Part shown: positions 36,412-47,000 of the stretch, one piece after another | How the letters are laid out: each line of letters starts with the position of its first letter | How positions within the stretch are numbered: the first letter of the stretch is position 1 | Assembly (NCBI RefSeq): GCF_025770785.1 | Contig: NZ_JANZLA010000001.1 | Span: forward strand, 682,001-746,000 | Length of the DNA: 64,000 nt | Origin: Cellulomonas sp. SG140 | GTDB lineage: Bacteria; Actinomycetota; Actinomycetes; Actinomycetales; Cellulomonadaceae | Reading direction: 5' to 3' | Notes under the pieces: generated by a model | Databases searched by the model: none | Told to the model about the DNA's origin: nothing | Seen by the model: the letters and a program-made list of their open reading frames with translations, nothing else | Program-made: the position numbers and the translations under genes

Positions 36412-37614
36412 CTACAGCGCGAGCGTCCGCCGCAGGTTGCGCACCGCCTCCCGGCCGGCGCGGTTGGCCCCCACCGTCGACGCGCTGGGCCCGTACCCGA
36501 CCAGCTGGATCCGCGGGTCCGCCACCACCTGCGTGCCGTCCATCACGATCCCGCCGCCCGGCGCCCGCAGCCCCAGCGGTGCCAGGTGGTCCAGCGACGC
36601 GCGGAACCCGGTGGCCCACAGCAGCGTCCGGGCGGGCACGTGGGCCGGGCCGGTCACCCACCCGTCGGCCGCCGGGTCGGGGTGGTCCCACTCGACGCCG
36701 TCCGGGACGATCCGGTCGAACATCGGCCGGGCGCGCAGCACGCCGGACTCGATGCCGGCGCGGTACGCGGCCGTCAGCGGCAGCCCGGTGACGCTGACCA
36801 CGCTCGCCGGCGGCAGCCCCGCCCGGGTGCGGGCGTCCACCTGCGACACCGACTCGCGGCCGTGCTCGGGCGTGAACTCGGCGTCGATCCACTGCGGGGG
36901 CCGCCGGGTGACCCACGTGGTCGGCGTGAACGGGGCGATCAGCAGCAGCAGCTGCACCGCCGAGGTGCCTCCACCGACCACCACCACCGGCCCGTCGGCC
37001 AGCTCCTCCGGCGTGCGGAAGTCGTGGGTGTGCAGCTGTCGTCCGGCGAACGTCGACCGTCCGGGATAGGCCGGCCAGAACGGCTTCTGCCACGTGCCGG
37101 AGGCGTTGACCAGGCCGCGGGTGCGCCAGACGACCTCCGCGTCGGACCCGTCGAGCACCCGGCTGCGCACCAGCAGCCGGCCGCCGCCGTCGTCGGACAC
37201 CCGCTCCACCCGCACCGGACGCTGCACCTGCAGGTCGTACGCGTCCTCGTACTGCGCGAAGTAGTACGGCACCGCCTGCGCCGCCGGCTCGGACTCGTCG
37301 GGCACGTGCAGCGGCATGCCGGGCAGCTCGTGCACCCGGTGCGCCGCCGCCATGGTCAGCGCCGGCCAGCGGTGCTGCCAGGCGCCGCCCGCGCGCGGGT
37401 TGTCGTCGAGCACCACGAACGTCGCCCGCGCCTGCTCCCAGCCGCGCGAGCCGACGGCCACCAGTCCGGTGCGGCGCAGGTGGTAGGCCGCCGAGAGCCC
37501 GGCCTGCCCGGCACCGACCACCACCACGTCCACGTCGACCGTCCGGGGACCCGCAGGCGGCCCGGAACGCCGTGACCGGCGCGACCCGGACGGCGGGGCG
37601 GGCGTGGACTCCAT
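36412..37614 (-). CDS. FAD/NAD(P)-dependent monooxygenase (CzcO/FMO-like)
   Basis: 400 residues. FAD-binding GxGxxG (VVVVGAGQAGLSAAYHLRRT) near residue 30, FMO-like segment around NPRAGGAWQHRWP, second dinucleotide site VVVVGGGTSAVQLLLL near residue 200, and the late ATG motif LLWATGFRASLDHLAPL. Typical of flavin monooxygenases or pyridine nucleotide-disulfide-type oxidoreductases; substrate unknown. Start at MESTPAPPSG, with a Ser/Arg/Pro-rich leader of 25 residues. Divergent from mshD. Confidence 0.85.
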   Translation of the reverse strand: MESTPAPPSGSRRSRRSGPPAGPRTVDVDVVVVGAGQAGLSAAYHLRRTGLVAVGSRGWEQARATFVVLDDNPRAGGAWQHRWPALTMAAAHRVHELPGMPLHVPDESEPAAQAVPYYFAQYEDAYDLQVQRPVRVERVSDDGGGRLLVRSRVLDGSDAEVVWRTRGLVNASGTWQKPFWPAYPGRSTFAGRQLHTHDFRTPEELADGPVVVVGGGTSAVQLLLLIAPFTPTTWVTRRPPQWIDAEFTPEHGRESVSQVDARTRAGLPPASVVSVTGLPLTAAYRAGIESGVLRARPMFDRIVPDGVEWDHPDPAADGWVTGPAHVPARTLLWATGFRASLDHLAPLGLRAPGGGIVMDGTQVVADPRIQLVGYGPSASTVGANRAGREAVRNLRRTLAL

Positions 37615-37683
37615 CGCCCGCCCACGGTAACCCAGCCCCCGGCGCCCCTGCCGTCCGTGCGCGCCCCGTGATGGGATCGCCCC

Positions 37684-38640
37684 ATGCACCCCGAGCAGCT
37701 GACCGGTCCCCTGCCGGCGGCCACCGCCGCCCGGGTGCGCGCGCTCGCGGCCCGCGCCGAGGCGGCGGACGGCATCGCGCCGCTGTCCGAGGAGCCCCTG
37801 CTGCGCCTGACCGACCCGGAGGCGCCCGTGCGGCACCTGCTGGTGCACGAGCCCGGCGTCCCGGAGATCCGCGGGTACGCGCAGCTGGCGCTGGACGACG
37901 CAGCGGCACCGCTGGTCGAGCTGGTGGTGGACCCGTCGTCCCGCCGCCACGGCGTGGGTCGCGAGCTGCTCGCCGCCGCGCACCGCATCGCCGGTCGGCC
38001 GCCGCTCGTGTGGGCGCACGGGGACCTGCCCGCGGCGCGGGCCCTGGCGACGGCCGCGGGCCTGGTGCCCGTGGAACAGCTGTGGCGGATGCGCGCGCCG
38101 CTGGCCGTCCCGCCGCCGGCACCGTCGCTGCCGGACGGCGTCCGGGTGCGGGCCTTCGTGCCCGGACAGGACGAGGACGCCCTGGTCGGGCTCAACGCGC
38201 GGGCGTTCGCCGACCACCCCGACCAGGGGCGGTGGACGCGTCACGACGTGCTGGCCCGGGAGGCGGAGCCCTGGTTCGACCCCGCCGGCCTGCTGCTCCT
38301 GGAGCGCGGCGGGGTGCCGGTCGGATTCGTCTGGACCAAGGTGCACCCGGCGGGGGACCTGGAGCCCGGGCCCGTCGGCGAGCTGTACGTGGTGGGCGTG
38401 GACCCGGACGCGCAGGGGGCGGGGCTCGGCGGCGTGCTGACGGCGCTGGGCCTGCGGCTGCTGGCGGGACGAGGACTGACCGCCGCGGTGCTGTGGACCT
38501 CCGGGGACAACGTGCGTGCCGTCCGCACCTACCGTCGCGCCGGCTTCGAGCCGGTGGTGGTGGACGTGCGGTACGGACCCCGCCTGACGTCCGACGGCGC
38601 CGCACCGGACGTCGGCGGACCCGCCGCGCCCCCGGCCTAG
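37684..38640 (+). CDS. mshD: Mycothiol synthase
   Basis: 318 residues with two GNAT domains, as in MshD, which acetylates Cys-GlcN-Ins in the last step of mycothiol synthesis. The N-terminal acetyl-CoA site is [19 protein letters not shown] and the C-terminal one [26 protein letters not shown] and LYVDGDN-like ([14 protein letters not shown]) segments agree with the family. Mycothiol is specific to actinobacteria, so this gene helps place the organism. 46 bp upstream of ppk1 on the same strand. Confidence 0.9.
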   Translation: MHPEQLTGPLPAATAARVRALAARAEAADGIAPLSEEPLLRLTDPEAPVRHLLVHEPGVPEIRGYAQLALDDAAAPLVELVVDPSSRRHGVGRELLAAAHRIAGRPPLVWAHGDLPAARALATAAGLVPVEQLWRMRAPLAVPPPAPSLPDGVRVRAFVPGQDEDALVGLNARAFADHPDQGRWTRHDVLAREAEPWFDPAGLLLLERGGVPVGFVWTKVHPAGDLEPGPVGELYVVGVDPDAQGAGLGGVLTALGLRLLAGRGLTAAVLWTSGDNVRAVRTYRRAGFEPVVVDVRYGPRLTSDGAAPDVGGPAAPPA

Positions 38641-38686
38641 CCGGGCCCACCGGACCGGACCCGCGCGAGGGTGCCACGATGGGCGC

Positions 38687-40930
38687 ATGAGCGACGCGAC
38701 CGTGCTCCAGAACTCCTTGGCGGCCACCATCGCCGAGCACCTGGACACCTCCGCCATGCCGGTGGTCCCCGTGGACACGACCCCGCTGCCGGAGGGCCGG
38801 TTCCTCGACCGCGAGCTGTCCTGGCTGGCGTTCAACCAGCGGGTGCTGGAGCTGGCGGAGGACCCGACGGTCCCGCTGCTGGAGCGCGTGCGGTTCCTGG
38901 CGATCTTCGCGTCGAACCTCGACGAGTTCTTCATGGTGCGGGTGGCCGGTCTCAAGCGACGCATCGCCACCGGCATCGCCGTCACGGCCGCGTCGGGCCT
39001 GTCCCCGCGGCAGGTGCTCGAGGCGATCAGCGAGCGGGCGCACCAGCTGATGACCCGCCACGCGCAGGTGTTCACCGAGCAGGTGCAGCCCGCGCTGGCC
39101 GCGGAGGGCATCACCATCGTCCGCTGGGACGACCTGGGCGACGCCGAGCAGGACCGGCTGCACAAGTACTTCCGCCGGCAGATCTTCCCGGTGCTGACCC
39201 CGCTGGCCGTCGACCCGGCGCACCCCTTCCCCTACATCTCCGGGCTCTCGCTGAACCTCGCCGTCTCGGTGGTGAACCCCACCAGCGGCAAGGAGCACTT
39301 CGCCCGCGTCAAGGTGCCGCCCCTGCTGCCGCGGTACGTCGCCGTGGACGCGTCCGGCCGGCCGAGCGCCCCGGACCTGCAGACCGCCGCGGTGGAGAAG
39401 GGCCCGACCAGCTTCGTACCGGTCGAGGACGTGATCGCCCAGCACCTGGACTACCTGTTCCCCGGCATGGAGATCCAGGAGTTCCACACGTTCCGCGTCA
39501 CCCGCAACGAGGACGTGGAGGTCGAGGAGGACGACGCCGAGAACCTCCTCAAGGCGATGGAGAAGGAGCTGCTGCGCCGCCGGTTCGGCCCGCCGGTGCG
39601 GCTCGAGCTCGCCGCCGGCACCAGCGCACGCGTGCGCAAGCTGCTCGTCCGTGAGCTGGCGATGGCCGAGGAGGACGTCTACGAGCTCCCCGCCCCGCTG
39701 GACGCCACGGGCCTGAACCTGATCGCGGACCTGGACAGGTCGTCCCTGCACTTCCCCACCTACGTGCCGACCACGCACCGGCACCTGGCCGAGGTGGAGT
39801 CGGCGACGCCGACGGACGTGTTCGCGGCGATCCGCGCGCGGGACATCCTGCTGCACCACCCGTACGACTCGTTCTCCACGTCGGTGCAGGCCTTCCTCGA
39901 GCAGGCCGCCGCCGACCCGCAGGTGCTGGCGATCAAGCAGACGCTGTACCGGACGTCGGGCGACTCCCCGATCGTCGACGCGCTGATCGACGCCGCCGAG
40001 GCCGGCAAGCAGGTGCTGGCGCTGGTGGAGATCAAGGCCCGGTTCGACGAGCAGAACAACATCTCCTGGGCCCGCAAGCTCGAGCAGGCGGGCGTGCACG
40101 TGGTGTACGGCATCGTCGGGCTGAAGACGCACTGCAAGCTGTCTCTCGTCGTGCGCCAGGAGAGCGACGGCCTGCGCCGGTACAGCCACGTCGGCACCGG
40201 CAACTACCACCCCAAGACGGCGCGCCTGTACACCGACCTGGGCCTGCTGACCTGCGACCCGGAGGTCGGCCAGGACCTGACCCGCCTGTTCAACCAGCTG
40301 TCCGGCTACGCCCCCAAGTCCCGGTTCCACCGGCTGCTGGTCGCCCCGCGCTCGGTGCGGGCCGGCCTGATCGAGCGGATCGAGCGCGAGGCCGCCTCGG
40401 CCCGCGCCGGCCGGACGGCGTGGATCAAGATCAAGGTCAACTCGATGGTGGACGAGGCCACCATCGACGCGCTGTACCGGGCCTCGATGGCCGGCGTGCC
40501 GATCGACATCAGCGTGCGCGGCATCTGCGCGCTGCGGCCCGGCGTGCCGGGTCTGTCCGAGACGATCCGGGTGCGCTCGATCCTCGGCCGGTTCCTCGAG
40601 CACTCGCGGATCTTCGCGTTCGCGCACGCCGACGGCACGCCCGAGGACGGGTTCGACTTCGCCGGCCCCGAGGTGTTCATCGGCTCCGCCGACCTGATGC
40701 ACCGCAACCTCGACCGCCGGGTCGAGGCCCTGGTGCGGGTGGCCGACCCCGACCACGTCGTGGAGCTGCTCGACCTGATCGACCTGCAGATGGACGACGG
40801 CGTCTCCTCCTGGCACCTGCTGCCCGACGGCGCGTGGGAACGGCACTCGACCGGGCCCGAGGGACCGCTGGCGGACGTGCAGGCGGTGCTGATCGCGCGG
40901 CAGCGGCGCCGGCCCGGGCTCGGCCAGTGA
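38687..40930 (+). CDS. ppk1: Polyphosphate kinase 1
   Basis: 747 residues; reversible transfer of ATP gamma-phosphate onto polyphosphate. All PPK1 parts are present: N-terminal domain ([19 protein letters not shown]), head domain, and two phospholipase-D-like C-terminal domains with the catalytic-His stretch [20 protein letters not shown]. The MutT1-like gene overlaps its stop (GTGA), and pit/DUF47 lie convergently just beyond, forming a phosphate/polyphosphate cluster. Confidence 0.96.
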   Translation: MSDATVLQNSLAATIAEHLDTSAMPVVPVDTTPLPEGRFLDRELSWLAFNQRVLELAEDPTVPLLERVRFLAIFASNLDEFFMVRVAGLKRRIATGIAVTAASGLSPRQVLEAISERAHQLMTRHAQVFTEQVQPALAAEGITIVRWDDLGDAEQDRLHKYFRRQIFPVLTPLAVDPAHPFPYISGLSLNLAVSVVNPTSGKEHFARVKVPPLLPRYVAVDASGRPSAPDLQTAAVEKGPTSFVPVEDVIAQHLDYLFPGMEIQEFHTFRVTRNEDVEVEEDDAENLLKAMEKELLRRRFGPPVRLELAAGTSARVRKLLVRELAMAEEDVYELPAPLDATGLNLIADLDRSSLHFPTYVPTTHRHLAEVESATPTDVFAAIRARDILLHHPYDSFSTSVQAFLEQAAADPQVLAIKQTLYRTSGDSPIVDALIDAAEAGKQVLALVEIKARFDEQNNISWARKLEQAGVHVVYGIVGLKTHCKLSLVVRQESDGLRRYSHVGTGNYHPKTARLYTDLGLLTCDPEVGQDLTRLFNQLSGYAPKSRFHRLLVAPRSVRAGLIERIEREAASARAGRTAWIKIKVNSMVDEATIDALYRASMAGVPIDISVRGICALRPGVPGLSETIRVRSILGRFLEHSRIFAFAHADGTPEDGFDFAGPEVFIGSADLMHRNLDRRVEALVRVADPDHVVELLDLIDLQMDDGVSSWHLLPDGAWERHSTGPEGPLADVQAVLIARQRRRPGLGQ

Positions 40931-41898
40931 AGGCAGCAGCTGCGCCGGTCGTCGTCGAGGCGGCCGGCGCGCTCGTGTGGCGGGTGCGTCGCGGCAGGCT
41001 GCAGGTGGCGCTGGTGCACCGCCCGCGGTACCGGGACTGGTCGTGGCCCAAGGGCAAGCTGGAGGCCGACGAGACGGCGGTGGAGGCCGCCGCACGCGAG
41101 GTGGCCGAGGAGATCGCGCAGGACGTGGTGCTCGGCATGCCCCTGCCGCAGCAGGAGTACAAGCTGCGCGACGGTCGCATCAAGCGGGTGCAGTACTGGG
41201 CCGCGCAGGTCGCCGGGCGGTCCGACGCCCCGGCGGTGCACGCCAGGCACCCGGTGCCCCCGGCCGCGCGCACCGAGATCAACGACGTGCGCTGGTTCGA
41301 CGCCCCGGACGCCGCGCGGCAGCTGACCCGCTCCTCCAACATGGCGCCGCTCGACGCACTGATCGACGCCTACGCCAAGCGCCGCCTGGACACCCGGGCG
41401 CTCGTGGTGGTGCGGCACGGGTCCGCCCGCAAGCGGGCCGCGTGGACGGGGACGGAGGCGGACCGACCCCTGACGTCCGACGGTGAGCGGCAGTCGGGCC
41501 ACCTGGTGCCGCTGCTGTCCGCGTTCGGCGTCACCGGCATCGTCTCCAGCGAGTGGCTGCGCTGCGCGGCCACCGTCCAGCCGTACGCGCAGGCCGCCGG
41601 CATCCCCGTGCGCACGTCGCCCACTCTCACCGAGCTCGGCCACCGCACGAGCCCGGGGCTGGTGGCTGCGGAGGTCGCGGACCTCATCCGCGGGCGCCAC
41701 GACGTCGCCCTGTGCACCCACCGACCCGTGCTGGCCACCGTCATGGACGTGATCGCCGAGCACTCCCGCCGCGAGGTGGCCGACGGGTTGCCTGCCGAGG
41801 ACCCGTTCCTGCACCCCGGTGAGATCCTCGTGGCCCACGTGGCCGACACGATGCCCGGCCCACGGGTGGTGGCCACCGAGCGCCACCGGCACGTCTGA
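40927..41898 (+). CDS. mutT1: MutT1-like Nudix hydrolase fused to histidine phosphatase domain
   Basis: 323 residues. N-terminal Nudix domain, residues 10-150, with [20 protein letters not shown]; the glycine that ends the canonical Nudix box is Ala here. C-terminal histidine phosphatase domain starts at [10 protein letters not shown] (RHG motif), with a second His in CTHRPVL. The fusion matches mycobacterial MutT1, which removes 8-oxo-dGTP and diadenosine polyphosphates. GTG start overlaps the ppk1 stop, linking it to polyphosphate metabolism. Confidence 0.9.
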   Translation: MKAAAAPVVVEAAGALVWRVRRGRLQVALVHRPRYRDWSWPKGKLEADETAVEAAAREVAEEIAQDVVLGMPLPQQEYKLRDGRIKRVQYWAAQVAGRSDAPAVHARHPVPPAARTEINDVRWFDAPDAARQLTRSSNMAPLDALIDAYAKRRLDTRALVVVRHGSARKRAAWTGTEADRPLTSDGERQSGHLVPLLSAFGVTGIVSSEWLRCAATVQPYAQAAGIPVRTSPTLTELGHRTSPGLVAAEVADLIRGRHDVALCTHRPVLATVMDVIAEHSRREVADGLPAEDPFLHPGEILVAHVADTMPGPRVVATERHRHV

Positions 41899-41957
41899 GG
41901 CAGGACCGGCCGGGTCCCCGCGGAAGGCGCGGGCCGGCGGGCCGCCCTGCAGGCGGA

Positions 41958-42962
41958 TCAGCCGATCAGCGGTCGCAGCGCGAGGTAGCAGAGCGCCGCG
42001 ACGGCCGCCGCCGCGGGGATGGTGAGCACCCAGGCCGTGGCGATGTTGCCCGCGACGCCCCACCGCACGGCGGACAGCCGCTTGGTGGCGCCGACGCCCA
42101 TGATCGCGGACGTGATGGTGTGCGTCGTGGACACCGGGGCGTGCAGGCCGACGGCGTTCACGTAGAGCAGCACGGCGGACACACCCTCCGCGACGAAGCC
42201 GCGCGCAGGGTCCAGCTCGATGATCCGCCGGCCGAGCGTGCGCATGATCCGCCACCCGCCGGAGTACGTGCCGGCCGAGATGGCGGCGGCCGCCGCGAGC
42301 TTGACCCACACCGGGATGCCCGTGTGCGGGTTGGCCCAGCCGACGCTGATCAGCGCGAGGTAGATGACGCCCATCGTCTTCTGCGCGTCCTGCAGGCCGT
42401 GGCCCAGCGCCATGCCGGCGGCGGAGACGGTCTGGGCGAGCCGGAACCGGCGCAGCGTCCGGGCCGGCGGCCGGCGGCGCACCGCCCACAGCACCCCGAT
42501 CATCACCACGAAGCCGAGGCCGAAGCCGAGCAGGGGCGAGACCACCATCGGCAGGACGACCTTGTTCTCGATCGCCTTGCCGTACACCCCGAACCCGGCG
42601 ACGAGGCCGGCACCGACGAGGCCGCCGATGATCGAGTGCGTCGAGGACGACGGCAGCCCCAGCCACCAGGTGATGAGGTTCCACACGATCGCGCCGATCA
42701 GCGCGCAGAGCACCACCACCAGGGCGTCGTGCGACGAGGCGTCCTTGAGGTCGACGATCGACTTGGCGATCGTCTCCGCCACCCCGGTGCCGAGCAGGGC
42801 ACCGGCGAAGTTCATCACCGCGGCCATGATCAGCGCGACGCGCGGCGTCAGGGCCCGGGTCGAGACGGACGTGGCGATGGCGTTCGCCGCGTCGTGGAAG
42901 CCGTTGGTGAAGTCGAACCCGAGTGCGAGCGCGACGACCACGACGACGAGCGCGACCTCCAC
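41958..42962 (-). CDS. pit: Low-affinity inorganic phosphate transporter, Pit family
   Basis: 334 residues, about ten membrane helices. Signature FTNGFHDAANAIATSVSTRAL near residue 18 and its inverted repeat GVYGKAIENK/VSTTHTITSAIMGVGATKR in the second half. Pit carries metal-phosphate by proton symport. It follows the DUF47 gene by 6 bp, the usual Pit-accessory arrangement. Faces ppk1 convergently, so uptake and storage of phosphate are encoded side by side. Confidence 0.94.
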   Translation of the reverse strand: MEVALVVVVVALALGFDFTNGFHDAANAIATSVSTRALTPRVALIMAAVMNFAGALLGTGVAETIAKSIVDLKDASSHDALVVVLCALIGAIVWNLITWWLGLPSSSTHSIIGGLVGAGLVAGFGVYGKAIENKVVLPMVVSPLLGFGLGFVVMIGVLWAVRRRPPARTLRRFRLAQTVSAAGMALGHGLQDAQKTMGVIYLALISVGWANPHTGIPVWVKLAAAAAISAGTYSGGWRIMRTLGRRIIELDPARGFVAEGVSAVLLYVNAVGLHAPVSTTHTITSAIMGVGATKRLSAVRWGVAGNIATAWVLTIPAAAAVAALCYLALRPLIG

Positions 42963-42968
42963 GGCGGC

Positions 42969-43589
42969 TCAGGACTCCTTGACGGCGATGGTCTCGATGG
43001 TGTTCGCCACCCGCTCGAACGCGTCGGCCGCGTCCTCGAGCTTCTCGACGATCTCCTTGAGCTTCATCAGCAGGATCGGGTCCGCGATCTCCTCGAACAT
43101 CTGCGCGAGCAGCTTGCGGTGCGCCTTGTCCGCCTGGTTCTCCAGCCGGTTGATCTCCACGACGTACTCCGACAGGGAGCTCATGGAGCGCAGCCGCGGC
43201 ATCGCCTCGGCGGTGAGCTCGGCGGCGCGCTGCAGCGCCTGCACCTGGTCGGCGACGCGCGGCGGCAGGCCCTCGATCTTGTAGAGGACGACGAGGTCGG
43301 CAGCCTCCTCCATGAAGTCCATGCAGTCGTCCAGGCCGGAGGCGAGCGTGTAGATGTCGTCCCGGTCGAACGGCGTGATGAACGTGAGGTTCAGCTGCCG
43401 CATGATCGTGTGCGTCGCCTCGTCGGCCTGGTGCTCCGCCTCGGCGAAACGCTTGCCGATCTCCTTGCGCGCGGCACGGTCGGCGCCGAGCATCTCGCCC
43501 AGCAGGTTCGCACCGGTGACCAGGTGCTGGGCCTGGGCGGCGAAGAGGTCGTAGTACGAGTTCTCGCGCGGTGTCAGGCGCAGGCGCAC
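42969..43589 (-). CDS. DUF47 Pit accessory protein (PhoU-like)
   Basis: 206 residues, all-helical PhoU-like fold: LTPRENSYYDLFAAQAQHLV at the N-terminus and TLASGLDDCMDFMEEAADLV in the middle. Members of the family regulate or couple Pit transporters. First gene of the pit operon; TAGGCT about 55 bp upstream is a possible -10. Confidence 0.9.
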   Translation of the reverse strand: MRLRLTPRENSYYDLFAAQAQHLVTGANLLGEMLGADRAARKEIGKRFAEAEHQADEATHTIMRQLNLTFITPFDRDDIYTLASGLDDCMDFMEEAADLVVLYKIEGLPPRVADQVQALQRAAELTAEAMPRLRSMSSLSEYVVEINRLENQADKAHRKLLAQMFEEIADPILLMKLKEIVEKLEDAADAFERVANTIETIAVKES

Positions 43590-43883
43590 GGCAGGCTCCG
43601 GTCGAGGAATGGGGTGCCCGGGCGAGCCGCTCGGACGTCCGACAGCCTAACGGCACCCGACCGGGACATGGACGCCGGGTGTCTGGTACGTGCAGGTGAT
43701 GTGCGCGGGGCGAGCGGCCGTGGGCGCGGCAGGTCGGTCTGCCGGAGGAGTGGGTGCGTCGGGCCGCAGAGCGCCTCTCGGCGCGTGGCCGCTCGAAGCG
43801 GCGAAAAGTGGAGCCCGGGGCTACCGCGACCCGACGCCCGCCCAGTGTAGGCACGCGCCCGGACGGGACGCCGGGCCGGCCCG
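43590..43883. other. Intergenic region upstream of the pit operon
   Basis: 294 bp between two minus-strand genes. The right part should hold the end of the 43884 gene's transcript and the left part the pit promoter (TAGGCT, minus strand, near 43646). No Pho-box direct repeats (GTTCACC type), small RNA or open frame of note was found. Confidence 0.4.
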
Positions 43884-44546
43884 TCAGTCGAGCGTGCCCG
43901 CCCGCCACGAGCGGGCGTCGTCCGCCAGCTCGTCGGCCGTCCTGAGCAGGGCGGACGCGCCGTGGGTCTGCCGTGCGGCCGCAGCCGGGTCGGCCAGGTC
44001 GAGGTGGTCGGCGTCCAGGGCGGCGCCCGCGGCGAGGACCCGGCAGAAGGCCGCCGCCCGCTCCAGCGCCACCGCGAGGTCGCCGGAGTACACCCCGCCG
44101 AGCACCTCGTCGGCCGCGCGCCGCACGTCCTCCGGTCCGGGCGGCGTCACCACGCCGGCCACCGCGTCCTGCACCGGCGCCACCGCCATGCCCTGCCGGT
44201 ACCGGTCGGCGACCGTCCCGGGGTCCCGGCGCACCCACTCGCGCAGCACGTAGAGCCGCCACAGGGCCCCGGGCAGCGTCCCCGCCGGGCTGTGCGACCA
44301 CAGGTCGGCGACGACGTCGAGGCCCTCGGTCTCCACCAGGGCGGTCAGCCGGGCCAGCACCTGCGGGTCCTCGCTGGCGCGGCCGCGGTGCACCAGCAGC
44401 CGCGCCGTGGTGTGCGCCACCTCCTCGCGCAGGCGCGCGTCCGACGGGTCGGCGAGCCCGTCGGTGGACGCGGGGTCGACCAGCACCGGCCGGTGGTGGC
44501 GGGGGGCGCCGGAGCCGGTCGGTCGGCTGCGGTTGTCGTCGGGCAC
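43884..44546 (-). CDS. Hypothetical helical protein
   Basis: About 220 residues, mostly helical and Ala/Asp-rich, no signal peptide or membrane helix. Segments such as LREEVAHTTARLLVHRGRAS and LWRLYVLREWVRRDPGTVAD are amphipathic. I do not recognise a named domain. Similar short cytoplasmic proteins occur in actinobacteria. GTG start preferred because GGGAGGG is 13 nt upstream; the ATG at 44558 is only 1 nt from it. Divergent from the sugar porter, sharing the 120-bp region between them. Confidence 0.7.
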   Translation of the reverse strand: MPDDNRSRPTGSGAPRHHRPVLVDPASTDGLADPSDARLREEVAHTTARLLVHRGRASEDPQVLARLTALVETEGLDVVADLWSHSPAGTLPGALWRLYVLREWVRRDPGTVADRYRQGMAVAPVQDAVAGVVTPPGPEDVRRAADEVLGGVYSGDLAVALERAAAFCRVLAAGAALDADHLDLADPAAAARQTHGASALLRTADELADDARSWRAGTLD

Positions 44547-44681
44547 GGCGCCGATCATCCCTCCCGCACGGCCGCCCTGCCCGCGGCGGTCGTCGCCGAC
44601 GACGCCTCGGCCCGGCGTGCGCACGCGCAGGTGCGGACGGAAGGTGAAGGTCACAACGCCGCGACCACAGGGGGTCCACAC

Positions 44682-46151
44682 ATGTCCAGCCCGAGCGACC
44701 GCCCACGTCCCGCCCACCACAAGGCCGCCATCGGGCTGGCGGTCGCCGCGGCGACCGGGGGCTTCCTGTTCGGGTTCGACAGCTCGGTGATCAACGGCGC
44801 CGTGCAGTCCGTCACCGAGCACTTCCACCTCGGTGGCGTGGTGACCGGCCTGGTCGTGGCCGTGGCGCTGCTCGGCTCCGCGCTCGGCGCGTGGCTCGGC
44901 GGGCGGCTGTCCGACCACTGGGGCCGCACCCGGGTGATGCTGCTCGGCGCGGTGCTGTTCTTCGCCTCCTCGATCCTGTCGGGGCTGGCGGTCACGCCGT
45001 GGGACCTGGCGCTGTGGCGCGTGCTGGCCGGCGTGGGCATCGGAATCGCGTCGGTCATCGCGCCGGCCTACATCGCCGAGATCTCCCCGGCCGGCGTGCG
45101 TGGGCGCCTCGGCTCGCTGCAGCAGCTGGCCATCACGCTCGGCATCTTCGCGGCACTGCTCTCCGACCAGCTGCTGGCGACGTCCGCGGGCGGCGCCTCG
45201 CACGTCCTGTGGCTGGGCATCCCCGCCTGGCGGTGGATGTTCGGGGTCTGCGCCGTCCCCGCCGCCGTCTACGGCTTCCTCGCGCTGCGCCTGCCGGAGT
45301 CGCCGCGCTACCTGGTCGCGCAGGGCCGGCACGACGAGGCGCGCGAGGTGCTCGCCAGCGTGCTGGGGCCCGACGAGGACGCCGGCCGCCGGGTGGAGCT
45401 GATCCGCGAGACCATCCGCGCCGACAAGAAGGCCTCGGAGCGGGTCACCCTGCGCGGGCCGGTGCTGGGGCTGCTCGGCGTGGTGTGGGTGGGCATCCTG
45501 CTGTCGGTGTTCCAGCAGTTCGTCGGGATCAACGTGATCTTCTACTACTCGACGACGCTGTGGCAGGCCGTCGGGTTCGGCGAGCAGCAGTCGTTCCTGT
45601 TCTCGACGTTGACCAGCGTGACCAACGTGCTGGTCACCCTGATCGCCATCGCGCTGGTGGACCGGCTCGGCCGGCGTCCGCTGCTGCTGATCGGGTCCGC
45701 CGGCATGGCCGCGATGCTCGGCCTGATGGCCCTGGCGTTCGCCCACTCCGGCGGCACCGCCCAGCACGTGACGCTGTCCCACGGCTGGGGTGTGACGGCG
45801 CTGGTGGCCGCGAACGCCTTCGTCGTCTTCTTCGGCGCGACCTGGGGACCGCTGGTGTGGGTGCTGCTCGGCGAGATGTTCCCCAACCGCATCCGGGCGG
45901 CGGCCCTCGGCGTGGCGGCCTCGGCGCAGTGGCTGGCCAACTTCGCCATCACGGTCAGCTTCCCGCAGCTGCTCGCGCAGTTCGGGCCGAGCGTGCCGTA
46001 CGTGCTCTACGCGGTGTTCGCGGCCGTGTCCTTCGTGTTCGTCCTGGTGCGCGTCCCGGAGACGAAGGGCGTCCAGCTGGAGGACATGGAGTCGCTGCAC
46101 ACGGTGCGGCAGGAGCAGCGCGCGCACAGCGGTGCGGCAGCCCGGGCGTAG
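44682..46151 (+). CDS. Sugar porter (MFS, SP family)
   Basis: 489 residues, twelve helices. Sugar porter signatures: GFLFGFDSSVINGAV (helix 1), GGRLSDHWGRTRVM (loop 2-3), RLPESPRYLVAQGR at the end of helix 6, QQFVGINVIFYYS (helix 7) and VPETKG (end of helix 12). Proton-coupled uptake of a monosaccharide such as xylose, glucose or arabinose; the QQFVGIN motif fits hexose/pentose carriers. No strong ribosome site is seen. Confidence 0.93.
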   Translation: MSSPSDRPRPAHHKAAIGLAVAAATGGFLFGFDSSVINGAVQSVTEHFHLGGVVTGLVVAVALLGSALGAWLGGRLSDHWGRTRVMLLGAVLFFASSILSGLAVTPWDLALWRVLAGVGIGIASVIAPAYIAEISPAGVRGRLGSLQQLAITLGIFAALLSDQLLATSAGGASHVLWLGIPAWRWMFGVCAVPAAVYGFLALRLPESPRYLVAQGRHDEAREVLASVLGPDEDAGRRVELIRETIRADKKASERVTLRGPVLGLLGVVWVGILLSVFQQFVGINVIFYYSTTLWQAVGFGEQQSFLFSTLTSVTNVLVTLIAIALVDRLGRRPLLLIGSAGMAAMLGLMALAFAHSGGTAQHVTLSHGWGVTALVAANAFVVFFGATWGPLVWVLLGEMFPNRIRAAALGVAASAQWLANFAITVSFPQLLAQFGPSVPYVLYAVFAAVSFVFVLVRVPETKGVQLEDMESLHTVRQEQRAHSGAAARA

Positions 46152-46172
46152 GGCAGCCGGCGGTCGGGCCGG

Positions 46173-46946
46173 TCAGCCCATCCAGGTGGTGCGGCGGCGG
46201 GCCACCTTGGCCAGCGCGGCCACCCGTGCCTCGTCCAGCACCGGCTCCATCCGCCGGAAGACCGCCGGGACGTCGCTGCGCGGCACCGCCAGCGGGTCGC
46301 TCGGGCTGGTCGCGGCGACGTCGAGGTCCAGCTCGCCCTGCAGCACCAGCACGCCGCGCACGTGGATCTGCGCGCAGCCGGCGGCCATCAGCCGGTCCTG
46401 CGTGCGCGCCGCCTCGAGCCGGCAGTCGCGCAGGTAGCTCACGGGCTGACCGGACACGGTCACCGTGCGGCCGCGAGCGCGGACGCGCTCGCCCGGGTGC
46501 CGGCGCTCGGTCACGGTGAACAGGCCGCCCGGGCCGATCAGCAGGTGCTCGACGAGGCTGCCCTGGCGGCCCAGCGGCACGTCGTGCACCGTCTCCCAGC
46601 CCTCCTCGGCCAGCCGGTCCAGGCGCTGGGCGACGGAGCTGCCGCGCTGCGCGGCCGAGCCGGTGGCGAGCACGCTCTTGCCGAGCCACTCCTCGATCGC
46701 GGCGTCCAGCCGGCGCAGGTCCTCCTGCGCACGGACGGTGGTCGCGGGCAGCACCAGCTCGGTGACGTCGGCCCGCAGGAACTCCTGGGCGGCCCGGCGC
46801 AGCTCGTTCTCCATGCCCGGGTCCGCGGCGACGACCTCGCCGGACTGCAGGTCGACCGACCCGACCGGACGGCCGCTGTCCTGGGTGACGTACAGACGGT
46901 CCGCGCCGTAGCGGCGCCAGCGGCGCACGGTCAGCAGATCATCCAC
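46173..46946 (-). CDS. NERD-like (nuclease-related) domain protein
   Basis: 257 residues. Region 100-225 resembles the NERD domain: GWETVHDVPLGRQGSLVEHL, LLIGPGGLFTV and VSYLRDCRLEAARTQ. The usual catalytic Asp/Lys arrangement is hard to identify, so activity is uncertain. The N-terminal 95 residues contain a small beta domain (RLYVTQDSGRPVGSVDLQSG). Function unknown. Separated from msrB upstream by a strong terminator. Confidence 0.75.
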   Translation of the reverse strand: MDDLLTVRRWRRYGADRLYVTQDSGRPVGSVDLQSGEVVAADPGMENELRRAAQEFLRADVTELVLPATTVRAQEDLRRLDAAIEEWLGKSVLATGSAAQRGSSVAQRLDRLAEEGWETVHDVPLGRQGSLVEHLLIGPGGLFTVTERRHPGERVRARGRTVTVSGQPVSYLRDCRLEAARTQDRLMAAGCAQIHVRGVLVLQGELDLDVAATSPSDPLAVPRSDVPAVFRRMEPVLDEARVAALAKVARRRTTWMG

Positions 46947-47000
46947 GACCTGATTATCGGCACCGGGCGGCCTGTGCGTGAGGTGAGAGGACCGGCGCGT

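Noticed and set aside
43590..43883. Small RNA or tRNA gene in the gap upstream of the pit operon
   Set aside because: No cloverleaf, T-loop consensus or clear promoter/terminator pair could be found.
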